Source: CAZWLY01 sp964634465 (GTDB taxonomy: Bacteria; Desulfobacterota; Desulfarculia; G963662305). Taken from it: a stretch of 64,000 bases of DNA. The stretch's first letter is position 1, and each line of letters opens with the position of its first letter. The stretch spans positions 82,801 to 146,800 of the forward strand of contig CAZWLY010000010.1 of NCBI GenBank assembly GCA_964634465.1, given 5' to 3'. The translations under genes were made by a program, and so were the position numbers. The notes beneath the pieces are model-generated. The model saw only the letters and a program-made list of their open reading frames with translations. It had not been told where the DNA came from and did not search any database. Of this stretch, positions 18,262-27,492 are shown piece after piece.

Positions 18262-19596
18262 ATGAACGCCAGCCTGTGGTCATATATCAAAAGCGACCTG
18301 AAGTCTGAGTTGCCTTCCGGAGCTTTCAAGATCTGGATCGAGCCGATCCAGGTCGTCGAGGAGAATCCCAAGCGGCTGGTTTTGGGTTGTCCCAACTCGT
18401 TTAGCCGCAACTGGGTGGCCCAGAACTACGGCCAGGCCATCCGCCGCTCGCTGGCTCTGATTTCGGGCGAGGACGTCGAGTTCGAGCTGGCCGTCTCTCC
18501 CCTGCCCAAGAAGGAGAGTCGAGAGGGCGATTATCAGCCCGAGTTGCCCTATGAACCCGGCCGACTCTTGAAGCCGAGAAGCGCCTTGAACGGCCAGTTC
18601 ACCTTTGACAGCTTCATCACCGGGCCGTCGAACGTTTTCGCCCACCAGGCGGCCAAGGAGTTGGCCTTGGGCGGCGGGATGGCCGTCGGGGCGCTGTATC
18701 TGGCCGCGGACACCGGCCTGGGCAAAAGCCATCTCTCCCAGGCGGTGGGCTGGAGCGTCTTCGGCCGGACCCCCCGGTACCGGGTGATGTATCTGACCGC
18801 CGAGGAGTTCACCAACCAGATGGTGTCGGCCATCCGCGGCGGGCGGGCGGCCGAGTTCAAGAACCGGTTCCGCCGCCGTTGCGACGCCTTGATCCTCGAG
18901 GACGTCCAGTTCTTGTCCGGCAAGGACAAGACCCAGTCCGAACTGGCCCACACCCTGGACGCGCTGATCAGCGACGGCAAGCGGGTCGTCTTTACTTCCT
19001 CCAGGCTGCCGAACCAGATTCCCAGCCTCCGGAAAGAGCTGGCCTCCCGGCTGATGTCCGGCCTGGTGGCCACCATCGGCGCGCCCGATTTCGACACCCG
19101 GGTCCGAATCGTCCTGGACAAGGCCCGCCGCCGCTCGCTCAACCTCAACCGCGAGGTGGCCGAGGTCCTGGCCGGTTCGATCAAGCGCGACGTCCGCCGG
19201 CTGGAGAGCGCGCTGCTGGGCGTGGCCGCCAGGAGCCGGTTGATGAACCGTCCGGTAACCGTCGAGTTGGCCCGGGAGGTCCTGGGCGGCAGCGGCGATA
19301 CGCCGGAGCTGGACATCGAAGCCATCGTCGAGACGGTCAGCCGACACTTCAAGATCACGCCCGAGGAGCTCATGACCCGCTCCCGGATCAAGCGCATCGC
19401 CGAGCCCCGGACGGTGGCCCTGTACCTGTGCCGGGAGTTCACCGATCGTTCCCTGGCCGAGATCGGCCGACACTTCGGCCGGAAGCACTCCACCGTGCTC
19501 TACGCCGTCTCCCGGGTGGAGAAGGCCATCCACCACCAGACCAGCCTCGGGCGCAAGGCCGAGTACCTGCGCCGGCAGATAGAAAAGCGATTGTGA
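18262..19596 (+). CDS. dnaA: chromosomal replication initiator DnaA
   Basis: A 444-residue DnaA. Domain I (residues 1-75) opens with WSYIKSDLKSELPSGAF and retains the W-I-x-P motif in FKIWIEPIQ. The AAA+ domain has Walker A TGLGKSH near 151-157, Walker B-like ALILEDVQF and sensor I FTSSRLP. Domain IV contains the DNA-binding signature RSLAEIGRHFGRKHSTVLYAV. The start at 18262 gives the normal N-terminus; an in-frame codon at 18223 has no support. Domain II is short. dnaN does not follow; instead an M20 peptidase overlaps the stop by one base. Confidence 0.95.
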   Translation: MNASLWSYIKSDLKSELPSGAFKIWIEPIQVVEENPKRLVLGCPNSFSRNWVAQNYGQAIRRSLALISGEDVEFELAVSPLPKKESREGDYQPELPYEPGRLLKPRSALNGQFTFDSFITGPSNVFAHQAAKELALGGGMAVGALYLAADTGLGKSHLSQAVGWSVFGRTPRYRVMYLTAEEFTNQMVSAIRGGRAAEFKNRFRRRCDALILEDVQFLSGKDKTQSELAHTLDALISDGKRVVFTSSRLPNQIPSLRKELASRLMSGLVATIGAPDFDTRVRIVLDKARRRSLNLNREVAEVLAGSIKRDVRRLESALLGVAARSRLMNRPVTVELAREVLGGSGDTPELDIEAIVETVSRHFKITPEELMTRSRIKRIAEPRTVALYLCREFTDRSLAEIGRHFGRKHSTVLYAVSRVEKAIHHQTSLGRKAEYLRRQIEKRL

Positions 19597-20834
19597 TGTC
19601 CGAGCCCAACAGCGACTGGCCAAGAATCAAGGACGCCATCGACGCCTACGGCGATCAGATCATCGAACTCCAGCGGGAGCTGGTGGCCATTCCGGCCGTC
19701 GGCCCTGCCTCCGGCGGCCCCGGCGAATGGGCCAAGGCCGAGATGTTCCAGGGTTGGATGGAGCGTCTCGGCATGGACATCGTCCGGGTCGACGCCCCCG
19801 ACGAGAGGGTGGCCGAGGGGCTCCGGCCCAACATCCTGGGCCTCCTGCCGGGCCGGGAGGAGCGACGGCTCTGGATCCTGGTCCATCTGGACATCGTCCC
19901 GCCGGGCGAGCCGGAGCTGTGGGACAGCGACCCCTACACCCTGGTGGTCGAGGGCGACAAGCTCATCGGTCGCGGTACGGAGGACAACCACCTCGGGCTG
20001 GTCTCGGCCTACTTCGCGGCCAAGGCCTACGTCGACACCGGCCTGACTCCCAAGCTGGGTATCGGCCTGATCGCCGTCTCCGACGAGGAGACCGGCTCGG
20101 CCTACGGGTTGGAGTACGTGCTGAAGCAGCGGCCCGAGTTCTTCAAGGAGACCGACCTGATCCTGGTTCCCGACGCCGGCCGGCCCGACGGCTCGTTGAT
20201 CGAGGTCGCCGAAAAATCGATGTGCTGGCTGAAGTTCACCGTCAGCGGCAAGCAGGTCCACGCCAGTCGGCCCCTCGACGGTCTCAACACCATGGCCGGC
20301 GCGGCCCACATGATCGTCGCCCTGGAGGAACTGGCCGAGCTCTTTCCGGCCGAGGACCCGCTCTTCGAACCGCCGGTCTCCACTTTTCCGCCGACCAAGA
20401 AAGAGGCCAACGTGCCCAACGTCAACACCGTGCCCGGCGAGGACGTCTTCTACCTCGACTGCCGCATCCTGCCCGTCTACGGCGTGGACGAGGTCATCGC
20501 GGCGGCGACGAGGATCGTCGAGCGGGTGGCGGCCGAGCGGGGGCTCAAGGTCGCCGTCGAGCAGATCAACCGGGTCGATGCGCCGCCGGCCACGGCGGCC
20601 GACGCGCCGGTGGTCAAGGCGCTGCAGGCCGGCGTGGCCGAGGTCTACGGACGCCGGGCCGAGCCGGGCGGCATCGGCGGCGGGACGGTGGCCTCCTTCT
20701 TCCGCCGGGTGGGGTTGCCGACGGCGGTCTGGCAGACCTCGCCCAACAACGCCCATCAACCCAACGAGTTTTGCCTGCTCTCTGATGCGATCAACGACGC
20801 CAAGGTTATGGCCCACGTAATGATGTTCGGTTAG
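19596..20834 (+). CDS. M20 family metallopeptidase/deacylase
   Basis: A 412-residue zinc-dependent amidohydrolase of the M20 (ArgE/DapE/CPG2) family. Metal ligands are in LVHLDIVPPGEPELWDSDPY, GRGTEDNHLG and AVSDEETGS, and the dimerisation domain has GKQVHASRP. The ATG at 19596 overlaps the dnaA stop (TGATG), so it is translated by re-initiation from dnaA mRNA. The form is closest to the diaminopropionate/dipeptidase-like M20A proteins. The substrate is unknown. Confidence 0.9.
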   Translation: MSEPNSDWPRIKDAIDAYGDQIIELQRELVAIPAVGPASGGPGEWAKAEMFQGWMERLGMDIVRVDAPDERVAEGLRPNILGLLPGREERRLWILVHLDIVPPGEPELWDSDPYTLVVEGDKLIGRGTEDNHLGLVSAYFAAKAYVDTGLTPKLGIGLIAVSDEETGSAYGLEYVLKQRPEFFKETDLILVPDAGRPDGSLIEVAEKSMCWLKFTVSGKQVHASRPLDGLNTMAGAAHMIVALEELAELFPAEDPLFEPPVSTFPPTKKEANVPNVNTVPGEDVFYLDCRILPVYGVDEVIAAATRIVERVAAERGLKVAVEQINRVDAPPATAADAPVVKALQAGVAEVYGRRAEPGGIGGGTVASFFRRVGLPTAVWQTSPNNAHQPNEFCLLSDAINDAKVMAHVMMFG

Positions 20835-20884
20835 GGGTTGCCGAAACCGGGGCCATCCGGGGGCCTTGGCGTCCCAAGGCGGGC

Positions 20885-20915
20885 GGGCCGGCTTTAGCCG
20901 GCCCGTTTCGTTTTT
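20885..20915 (+). terminator. intrinsic terminator after the M20 gene
   Basis: A perfect 8-bp stem GGGCCGGC / GCCGGCCC with loop TTTA (20885-20904) is followed by GTTTCGTTTTT. It lies 50 bases after the stop and closes the dnaA-M20 transcription unit. Confidence 0.85.
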
Positions 20916-20970
20916 GCCGCCGGTGCTGACCGAGGCCGCTTAGAAATGGTAGGATGGGACCGAGCGAGCG

Positions 20971-22155
20971 ATGACGTCGCCTACTAGACACACACCCGGC
21001 AGACGTCCGTCATGGCCGAAGAGCCTGGCCCTTTTGGCGGCGAGCGTTTTGGTCTGCCTGGTCCTGGTCGAGTTGGCCTGCCGTCTGCTTCTGGACCCGG
21101 TCGACTACCTCCAGCCCAGGATGGTCAGCCACCCCGTCCTGGGACACGCCATCGAACCCTCGACGGGCGGGCACGACGCCTGGGGCTTCAGGAACCGCGC
21201 GACGCCCAAGACGGCCGAGGTGGTCGTCGTCGGCGACTCCCAAAGCTACGGCTTGGGCGTCCCCCGGCGGAACGCCTGGCCGTCGATCCTGGCCCGGCTC
21301 GCCAAAGTCAGGGTCTACAACGCCTCTCTGGGCGGCTACGGACCGCTCCACTACCTCTACCTGGTCGAGACCCGGGCGCTGAAGCTCAACCCCAAGCTGA
21401 TCGTCGTCGCCCTGTATCTGGGCAACGATTTGGTCGAGGCCTACAACCTGGCCTACCGGCTCGATCACTGGCGAGAGTTCAGGAATCCAAAACTGATCTC
21501 GCCTCCTCCGCCGCCACCGCTCAAAAGAGAATTGGGCCCGCCGTTGCGCCGGATTCGGGCCTGGCTGGCCGGCCGCCTGGTCTCCTACCGGCTGGTGGTC
21601 CACGCCCTGGGCGGAAAGATAGCCGCCTGGCTGCGAGGCCGCGAGGCCGAGATCGCCGGGCGGGGCTGGAGCGTTTTGAAAGACGCCGCCGGCCGGATCG
21701 TCACCGCCTTCGACCCGCCCCGACGCTTCCGGGCGGTCGATCTGAGCGACGTTCGGGTTGCCGAGGGGCTGAAGATCGGTCTGGCCGCCCTGGAGAAAAT
21801 CGGGGACGCTTGCCATGAAAACGGCGTCGAGCTTCTTTTCGTTCTCATCCCGACCAAGGAGTCGGTCTACGCCGGGCTGATCGCCGCGGCCGGGCCGGAA
21901 CTAAAGCACCGAGCGCTTCTCGAAAAGCTGATCGCCAACGAAGCCTTTCTGCGAGGCCGGTTGGAAGCCTTTTTCCGGGAGCACGACCTGGCCTACCTCG
22001 ATCTTTTGGAGCCGCTCCAAGCGGCCGCCCGCCGCAGGCCGGTCTATCCGCCCACCGACGACGGCCATCCCAACAAGGACGGTCACGAGGTCATCGCCCG
22101 GGCGGTGTTTAAGACGATCGAGCAAAGGTTCAATTTTCGGGCAGGACCAGGTTGA
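20971..22155 (+). CDS. SGNH/GDSL hydrolase family protein
   Basis: A 394-residue protein with an N-terminal membrane anchor (residues 18-40) and an exported SGNH-hydrolase domain. Block I is VVVVGDSQSYGLG (catalytic Ser), block II NASLGGYGP, block III ALYLGNDLVEAY, and block V TDDGHPNKDGHEVI supplies the Asp-His pair. Membrane-anchored members often act on acyl groups of cell-surface polysaccharides such as alginate or LPS. The ATG at 20971 overlaps a GAGCGAGCG stretch without a strong ribosome site. The 3' end overlaps the converging BON gene by 26 bases. Confidence 0.85.
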   Translation: MTSPTRHTPGRRPSWPKSLALLAASVLVCLVLVELACRLLLDPVDYLQPRMVSHPVLGHAIEPSTGGHDAWGFRNRATPKTAEVVVVGDSQSYGLGVPRRNAWPSILARLAKVRVYNASLGGYGPLHYLYLVETRALKLNPKLIVVALYLGNDLVEAYNLAYRLDHWREFRNPKLISPPPPPPLKRELGPPLRRIRAWLAGRLVSYRLVVHALGGKIAAWLRGREAEIAGRGWSVLKDAAGRIVTAFDPPRRFRAVDLSDVRVAEGLKIGLAALEKIGDACHENGVELLFVLIPTKESVYAGLIAAAGPELKHRALLEKLIANEAFLRGRLEAFFREHDLAYLDLLEPLQAAARRRPVYPPTDDGHPNKDGHEVIARAVFKTIEQRFNFRAGPG

Positions 22156-22486
22156 CGGTGATCGATCTGACCCCCTCGGCCCGGGTGACGGCCTGATAGA
22201 CCATCCGGATGTCGGCCTCGGAGGAGACGACGCCGGCCACGGTGACGTGGCCCTGGTGAACCAGGATGTCCAGGCTCAGGGGATTGATGTCGGTGTCGTC
22301 CATGAGGTTTTTGACGATCCGGCTCTTGATGCCAGCGTCGCTGAGCTGGGTGGACAACGGCCGTTTGTCGGCCGTCACCTTCTCCAAAAGCAATCCCCCA
22401 CTCACCACCGGAGCGACGGCGCAACCCCAGGTTGCAACCACAGCGGCCAGCGTCGCCAGCCCCAAAAATTTCTTGAGCAGCGCCAC
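22130..22486 (-). CDS. BON-domain lipoprotein
   Basis: A 118-residue lipoprotein with signal peptide and lipobox (VVATWGC, Cys near residue 22). One BON domain follows (residues 45-115: SDAGIKSRIVKNLMDDTDI ... GHVTVAGVVSSEADI ... GVRSITVNLVL). Such single-BON lipoproteins resemble one half of OsmY or DolP (YraP) and bind phospholipid surfaces in the periplasm. The gene is the last of a possible minus-strand unit with the two genes at 22552-23395. Confidence 0.82.
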   Translation of the reverse strand: MALLKKFLGLATLAAVVATWGCAVAPVVSGGLLLEKVTADKRPLSTQLSDAGIKSRIVKNLMDDTDINPLSLDILVHQGHVTVAGVVSSEADIRMVYQAVTRAEGVRSITVNLVLPEN

Positions 22487-22551
22487 CCCTTTCGTCCTTT
22501 GAGCCAGGTCGGGACGCCCCGAAACGACTCACTCGAACCGGCGGGCGGCGG

Positions 22552-22857
22552 CTACTGATCGGCGGTCAGGACCTGACTCACCTGCCCCCGCTCGTCGACC
22601 AGAACCACTTGATAGCCGTCCCGTCGCCCCATCTCGATCACTTCGCCAAGCTCCATGGCTTGGACTTCGAGCTCGCCTCCGGCCGAGGGCGGCACCCGGC
22701 CCTGATTGACCAGTCCGTCCTCCTTGGTGGCGAAGACGGGCAGGAAGGAAACGCCGTCCTTGTCGGTCAGGGCCAGCAGGCCCTCGGTCTCGCCCTGTTT
22801 GTGGGCGATTACCCAAACCCATCGCCGGGCCTGGTCGAGCTGCTCGTCCTGACCCAT
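22552..22857 (-). CDS. small cytosolic protein, SseB-like fold suspected
   Basis: A 101-residue acidic protein. Its first half (VWVIAHKQGETEGLLALTDKDG, then VSFLPVFATKEDG) looks like the small alpha/beta domain seen in SseB-N-terminal proteins, but the match is weak. The ATG at 22857 is one base after the stop of the nitroreductase gene, so the two are translationally coupled. Function unknown. Confidence 0.6.
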   Translation of the reverse strand: MGQDEQLDQARRWVWVIAHKQGETEGLLALTDKDGVSFLPVFATKEDGLVNQGRVPPSAGGELEVQAMELGEVIEMGRRDGYQVVLVDERGQVSQVLTADQ

Positions 22858-22858
22858 C

Positions 22859-23395
22859 CTACCACCGTTCCCTGTGGGTGAACTCGCTCGTCTCCCGGCG
22901 GGGCGGAGCCTTGGGGTCCTTGTCGGGGTGGCCGACCGGGATCATGGCCACCACGGCGTATCCCTCCGGAACATCCAGCATTTCCTCGGCTTTTTTGGCG
23001 TCGAAGAGGCCGACGATGACCGTGCCGAGGCCCATGTCGTGGGCGGCCAGACACAGATTCTGGGTGGCCAAGGCGACGTCGAACATGAACCAGTCGTCCT
23101 TGTCGGTGGTCGGCCGGCCGCCGTAGTAGCCGGAGCTTTTGAGCTTGGCGGCCATGACGACGACCAGCGGGGCGTTGGCCACCGCCTTGATAGCCGGGTT
23201 TTTGCCCAGCAATTCGCTGAGCCGCTGTTTCACCTCGGCCTCTGTGACCAGGATCACCTCCCATACCTGGGTATTTGCCCAGGAAGGCGCCCAGCGGACG
23301 GCGTCCAGCAGCGTGTCGATCTGGTCTTGGGTCAGCGGTTGATCGGTGAAGCGCCTTATCGAACGGCGCGACTTTATCGCTTCCATCACTTCCAT
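22859..23395 (-). CDS. nitroreductase family protein
   Basis: A 178-residue FMN-dependent oxidoreductase. The FMN-phosphate motif is at the N-terminus (AIKSRRSIRRFTDQPLT), with RWAPSWANTQVWEVILVT near residue 35 and GLGTVIVGLFDAKKAEEML in the C-terminal half. The ATG at 23395 follows GGGAGGAG. Such proteins reduce nitroaromatics, quinones or flavins with NAD(P)H; a physiological partner is not visible. It leads a short operon with the 101-residue protein. Confidence 0.9.
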   Translation of the reverse strand: MEVMEAIKSRRSIRRFTDQPLTQDQIDTLLDAVRWAPSWANTQVWEVILVTEAEVKQRLSELLGKNPAIKAVANAPLVVVMAAKLKSSGYYGGRPTTDKDDWFMFDVALATQNLCLAAHDMGLGTVIVGLFDAKKAEEMLDVPEGYAVVAMIPVGHPDKDPKAPPRRETSEFTHRERW

Positions 23396-23531
23396 CGACG
23401 ACTCCTCCCAACGACTTATACGCCCTCAGACGGCGCTCGGGGTCGCCTCCATAATAGGCGGTTGGGGAGAAAATGCAAGCCGGCCGGGCCGGACGGCGGG
23501 GCGGTTCGACTCGGCGTATCGCTTGGAAACC

Positions 23532-24149
23532 CTACTCCCGGCTGCGGGCGGTGAAGGTGATCAGCCCCTTGATAACCGCCTTTTCCGGCTCCTCGCCCTC
23601 TCGCTCGAAAACGCCGTTGAAACGGACCAGCACTCGATCGCCGGCCACGACGGTGACCAGCTCGCCCGAGACCGAGTTGAACTCCTCCGCGACCACCGGG
23701 CGGGGATACCTGGCCGGGTCGGGCTTGACGACGATCCTCATCTTGGCGTCGGTGACCGGCGCTCGGTCCTTCTCGAAGAATTGCTTGAAGTCGCCCAGCT
23801 TGAAAGCGCCGGCCCGCCGGCCGGGAATCAAAGCGATGACGATGACCTTGCGATAGGGGCCCTCCCTGACTTCGCCGATGGCCGAGTGGCCGGAGACCCG
23901 GCTTTCGGGATCGTAGCCCGACTCCTCCAGCAGAACCTTGGCCACGGTGATGGTCTCGCTGTAATGGCCCGCCCCGTCCACGGTGAAGCTGAACTCGAGG
24001 GGATTGGCCGCCCGGGCCGCTCCGAGCCCGATCAGGACCAGCATCACCCCGGTCAGAACGAGCCGGCGGACAGGAAGGGAGAGGCGGGTCGGGTTCAAGC
24101 GGCCGAACGCCAAAAGGCGGCCGAGGTTGGGGTCAGTCGAGCGATTCAT
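23532..24149 (-). CDS. exported hypothetical protein
   Basis: A 205-residue protein with an internal hydrophobic segment at residues 30-48 ending in GLGAARA, probably a signal peptide with a long positively charged n-region; a shorter start could be real. The mature part is beta-rich (LEFSFTVDGAGHYSETI, RVLVRFNGVFEREGEEP, IKGLITFTARSRE). No family is recognised. Confidence 0.55.
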   Translation of the reverse strand: MNRSTDPNLGRLLAFGRLNPTRLSLPVRRLVLTGVMLVLIGLGAARAANPLEFSFTVDGAGHYSETITVAKVLLEESGYDPESRVSGHSAIGEVREGPYRKVIVIALIPGRRAGAFKLGDFKQFFEKDRAPVTDAKMRIVVKPDPARYPRPVVAEEFNSVSGELVTVVAGDRVLVRFNGVFEREGEEPEKAVIKGLITFTARSRE

Positions 24150-24311
24150 CTCTATCCGTCTCGATCCTCTCTAGGGCCGCGCCGGCCGTCCGATCCGGCT
24201 CGAAACCGACGATCCACGCGCCTGGCGATTCTCTTTCCTTCGGCGCTCGCTCAACCGGCGTCAGCCGTTCGACAGGCTGAATATAAGTCGGTTTCAGCCC
24301 GACGCCAGCGA

Positions 24312-25889
24312 TTATCTGTCGCCGGGTCGGCTCCGCCGGCGGGTGAAGGCCTCGGCCAGCGAGCGCCACTCGGGCGATTTCAAGATTACGGCCAAGGCGA
24401 AGTAGACCGCGGCGCCCAGGGGGACGCCGATTACAACCTTGATCCAGCCGGCCGCCTTGGCCAGCGGCGAGGCCGGCCAGATGACCGCCGCGGTCAAAAC
24501 GGCGGCCATGACCGCACTCGTAAGAAACGTCCGGCCCGCCCCGGCCATCAGCTTGGTCTGGAGCAGGTAGGGAGCCTTCCTCTTGAGTTTCGCCATCAAG
24601 AGAATCAGGTTGACTCCGGCCGAAAGGCTGGTGGCCAGGGCCAGCCCGGCGTGGGCCAAAGGACCCATCAGGATGACCGCCAGGGCGATGTTGACCGCGA
24701 CCGACCAGGCGGCGATGACGGCCGGGGTCTTGGTGTCGTGAAGGGCGTTGAAGACCCGGATGACCACCGCGGAGAGCGCCGCCAGCGGCAGGCCGGGCGC
24801 GTAGGCCCACAAGGCGTGGACGGTCAGCCGCGTGGCGGCGGCGTCGAACTTGCCGTGCTGGTAGATCAAGGCCACCAGGGGCTCGGCCATGAGCGCCAGC
24901 CCGACCGCCGAAGGCAGGACGATGAACAGGCTGAGTCTGAGCCCGTGGCCGGCCGAGTCGGCGAAGGCGGCCCCGTCGCCCTGGGCCGCCTGGCGCGACA
25001 GGCTGGGCAGGACGGCGGTGGACAGCGCCACTCCGAAGACGCCCAGCGGGAACTGGACCAGCCGGTCGGCGTAGTAAAGGTAGGACACCGAGCCGGACGG
25101 CAGCAGCGAGGCCAGGAGGGTGACCACCAACAGGTTGATCTGGTAGACCGCCGCCCCGAAGATGACCGGCCCCATCCGCCGGGCCATGAGCTTGACCGTC
25201 TCGTCGCGGAAACTTAGCCTCGGTTTGGGCCAGGCCCGGCGCTTGATGAGCGGCGGCCACTGCATGAGAAGTTGGATCGCTCCGCCGATGAGCGCCCCCA
25301 GGGCCAAGGCCAGGGCGGGTCGCTCCAGGTACGGTCCGAGAAACAGGGCGAAGCCGATGATGCTTAAGTTCAACCCCACCGGGGCGGCCGCAGGCAGGGC
25401 GAAGTGACCCAGGGCGTTGAGTTGGCTCATGAGAAGCGTGGCCAACGAAATGAAGAAGATGAAAGGGAAGACGACCCTGGTCAAAAGGACGGTCAACTCG
25501 AACTTGGCCGGATCGGCGGTGAATCCGGGGGCGATGAGCGTAACCAGGCCGGGGGCGAATATCACGCCCAGGGCCGAGACCACGGCCAGGATGACGGCCA
25601 AGAGGCCGAAGGCGGCCGAGGCGGTTCGCCGGGCGGCGTCCGGGCCGTCCTCGACAAGGACTTGGGTGTAGATGGGCACGAAGGCCGACTGCATCGCCCC
25701 TTCGGCGGACAGGCGACGGAGCAGATTGGGGATCCTGAAGGCGACGAAGAAGGCGTCGGCCGCCCAGCCGGCCCCGAAGAGGTAGGCCACCACTTGATCC
25801 CTGACCAGGCCCAGGATTCGGCTCAGGACCGTCCACAGGCCGGTCACCCCGGCGGCTCTGGTTATCTTTCTTTGCTCATCCAAGGCCAT
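24312..25889 (-). CDS. murJ: lipid II flippase MurJ
   Basis: A 525-residue MviN/MurJ-type polytopic membrane protein of the MOP exporter superfamily, with 14 predicted segments. Family landmarks are the N-terminal GLWTVLSRILGLVRDQVVAY, AFFVAFRIPNLLRRLSAEGAM and SAFVPIY. It moves lipid-linked peptidoglycan precursor across the inner membrane. The ATG at 25889 is chosen so that the protein begins just before the first helix; AAGGG sits five bases upstream. It diverges from rpsT. Conservative arginines in the cavity region (RIPNLLRR) are retained. Confidence 0.92.
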   Translation of the reverse strand: MALDEQRKITRAAGVTGLWTVLSRILGLVRDQVVAYLFGAGWAADAFFVAFRIPNLLRRLSAEGAMQSAFVPIYTQVLVEDGPDAARRTASAAFGLLAVILAVVSALGVIFAPGLVTLIAPGFTADPAKFELTVLLTRVVFPFIFFISLATLLMSQLNALGHFALPAAAPVGLNLSIIGFALFLGPYLERPALALALGALIGGAIQLLMQWPPLIKRRAWPKPRLSFRDETVKLMARRMGPVIFGAAVYQINLLVVTLLASLLPSGSVSYLYYADRLVQFPLGVFGVALSTAVLPSLSRQAAQGDGAAFADSAGHGLRLSLFIVLPSAVGLALMAEPLVALIYQHGKFDAAATRLTVHALWAYAPGLPLAALSAVVIRVFNALHDTKTPAVIAAWSVAVNIALAVILMGPLAHAGLALATSLSAGVNLILLMAKLKRKAPYLLQTKLMAGAGRTFLTSAVMAAVLTAAVIWPASPLAKAAGWIKVVIGVPLGAAVYFALAVILKSPEWRSLAEAFTRRRSRPGDR

Positions 25890-25896
25890 AAAACCC

Positions 25897-25923
25897 TTGA
25901 CATCCTCACCGCCTTGGTATAAA
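25897..25923 (+). promoter_or_regulatory. sigma-70-like promoter of rpsT
   Basis: TTGACA at 25897-25902 and TATAAA at 25918-25923, with a 15-bp spacer, lie 38 bases before the rpsT start. The -35 hexamer is perfect; the spacer is short, so the exact -10 register could be shifted by one base. Confidence 0.65.
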
Positions 25924-25960
25924 AGACGAAGCCTTGAGATTCGGCAGGGAGGAGTGACCT

Positions 25961-26230
25961 TTGGCCAACCATAAATCGGCACTGAAACGCGCCAGACAGT
26001 CGGAAAAGCGCGCCATGCGCAACAAGGCGGTCAAGACCCGGATCAAGAACGTCATCAAGGGCGTCAACCAGGCCTTGCAGGCCGGCGACGCGGAGCGGGC
26101 CCAGGCGGCTCTGGCCGCGGCCATTCCGGTCATCGACAAGGCCGCCTCCAAGGGCGTCATCCACAAGCGGACCGCTTCCCGGAAGATCTCCCGCCTGTCC
26201 AAGCACGTCCATCGGTTGTCCTCCGCCTAA
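25961..26230 (+). CDS. rpsT: 30S ribosomal protein S20
   Basis: An 89-residue basic protein that is full length for S20 (ANHKSALKRARQSEKRAMRN at the N-terminus, KGVIHKRTASRKISRLSKHV near the end). The start codon is TTG at 25961 behind GGGAGGAG. A UUG start is also used by rpsT in Escherichia coli, where it supports autoregulation, so its presence here is probably functional. The gene is monocistronic, between its own promoter and a terminator. Confidence 0.95.
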   Translation: MANHKSALKRARQSEKRAMRNKAVKTRIKNVIKGVNQALQAGDAERAQAALAAAIPVIDKAASKGVIHKRTASRKISRLSKHVHRLSSA

Positions 26231-26291
26231 CCGGGCTACGGGGCGACGGCCGATAAGCAAACGGCGCGCCTGATTCGATTCGATCACCCAC

Positions 26292-26328
26292 CCCGGGGCG
26301 TCCCCACGGCGGAACGCCTCGGGTTTTT
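26292..26328 (+). terminator. intrinsic terminator after rpsT
   Basis: CCCGGGGCGT (26292-26301) pairs with ACGCCTCGGG (26314-26323) through nine pairs plus one G-U, followed by five T residues. It lies 60 bases after the rpsT stop. Confidence 0.85.
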
Positions 26329-26384
26329 CTCGTCTTCCAACCGCCCCCGCCTGTCGCTCGGAGACCGCCTGCCGGCGCGCCGTC

Positions 26385-27383
26385 TCAGCCGCAGATACGC
26401 AGGATGAACGCCTCCAGGTTCTCCCGGACCGCCCCCCCCGTTTTGATCTTCAAGTCCGTCTCGCTGAGTTCGAGCAGGGCCTCGGCCAGCCGGGCCGGAG
26501 TGAACGAACCGGCCTGTTCGACCGTGTCCCGGGCCGCTCGGGCCGGCAGCCTCAGCGACCGGGCCGCCTGGGCGGGGGGAAGCCCCTTGTCCAAGAGCTC
26601 CCTGGCCTGGATGAGCGTCCTGAGCTTGTGGGCCATAAGCCCCACCAGCAGCGGCCCGCCGGCCTCGCCCAAGGTCTGCATCAGCCGGTCGAGAATGGCC
26701 AGGGCCTGCAGGCCGTCCCGCCGGCCGACGGCTTCGCCCAGGGCGAAGTTGTCGTAGCCCTTCCTCTCGGCCGAGGCGCTCCTGACGTCGTCGGCGGTGA
26801 TCTCCTCGGCCGGGTGGACGAACAGAACCAGCTTGGTCAGCTCGGCTTCCAGGTCGGCCAGGTTGGTCCCGGCCCGGGCGATCAAGACCAGTCTGGCCTC
26901 GGCCGAAAGCCTCTTGCCCTGGCGCTTGGCCTCGGCGTCGAGCCAGTCGTGGATCTCTTTCTCCGTGAGCGGCGCAAACTCGACCGTCACGCCGACTTTG
27001 TCCACCGCCTTGTAAAAACGGGTGTTCTTCTTGAGCCTCTGGTGGGCGGTGAGCACCAACCGGCTGGTCGGGGGCGGGTTCAAGACGGCGTCGATGAGGC
27101 CCTCCAGCCAGTCGGTCTTGACCTCTTCCAAATGCTTGACCAGGACCACCCTCTCGCCGCCGAAGACGTCCATCTGGGCCAGAGACGAGACGATCTGGCC
27201 CGGCGTGGTCTCGGCGGCCGAGTACTGCTCGAAGTTGAAGTCGGAACCGCCGACGACGAGCCGCTCGACCAGTTCGGTCTGGGCCTTGTCGATCAGGTGG
27301 GACTCGACGCCGTGGAGAAGGTAGACCGGAGCACGTCGCCCGGATTCGAGGTCCCGGCTGAATGTGGCGGGCGCGGCCTTCAT
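26385..27383 (-). CDS. holA: DNA polymerase III subunit delta
   Basis: A 332-residue clamp-loader delta subunit. Recognisable elements are VYLLHGVESHLIDKAQTELV near residue 20, the AAA-like RVVLVKHLEEVK near 80, LTAHQRLKKNTRFYKAV near 112, and the collar-domain region AFILRICG at the end. Delta opens the beta clamp during loading. It is the last gene of leuS-lptE-holA, the same order as in enterobacteria. Its ribosome site is weak, which suits translation from the upstream messenger. Confidence 0.92.
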   Translation of the reverse strand: MKAAPATFSRDLESGRRAPVYLLHGVESHLIDKAQTELVERLVVGGSDFNFEQYSAAETTPGQIVSSLAQMDVFGGERVVLVKHLEEVKTDWLEGLIDAVLNPPPTSRLVLTAHQRLKKNTRFYKAVDKVGVTVEFAPLTEKEIHDWLDAEAKRQGKRLSAEARLVLIARAGTNLADLEAELTKLVLFVHPAEEITADDVRSASAERKGYDNFALGEAVGRRDGLQALAILDRLMQTLGEAGGPLLVGLMAHKLRTLIQARELLDKGLPPAQAARSLRLPARAARDTVEQAGSFTPARLAEALLELSETDLKIKTGGAVRENLEAFILRICG

Positions 27384-27492
27384 CTCGTTTGTGTCCCGGC
27401 GTTGCGTCCCGTAATGAGTTCCATTTAGGGGGCGGTGTCTTCTCGGCGGGCCGCCGGTCCGCTCGTTGAGCTTCCGGAAGTCATTACGTTAC

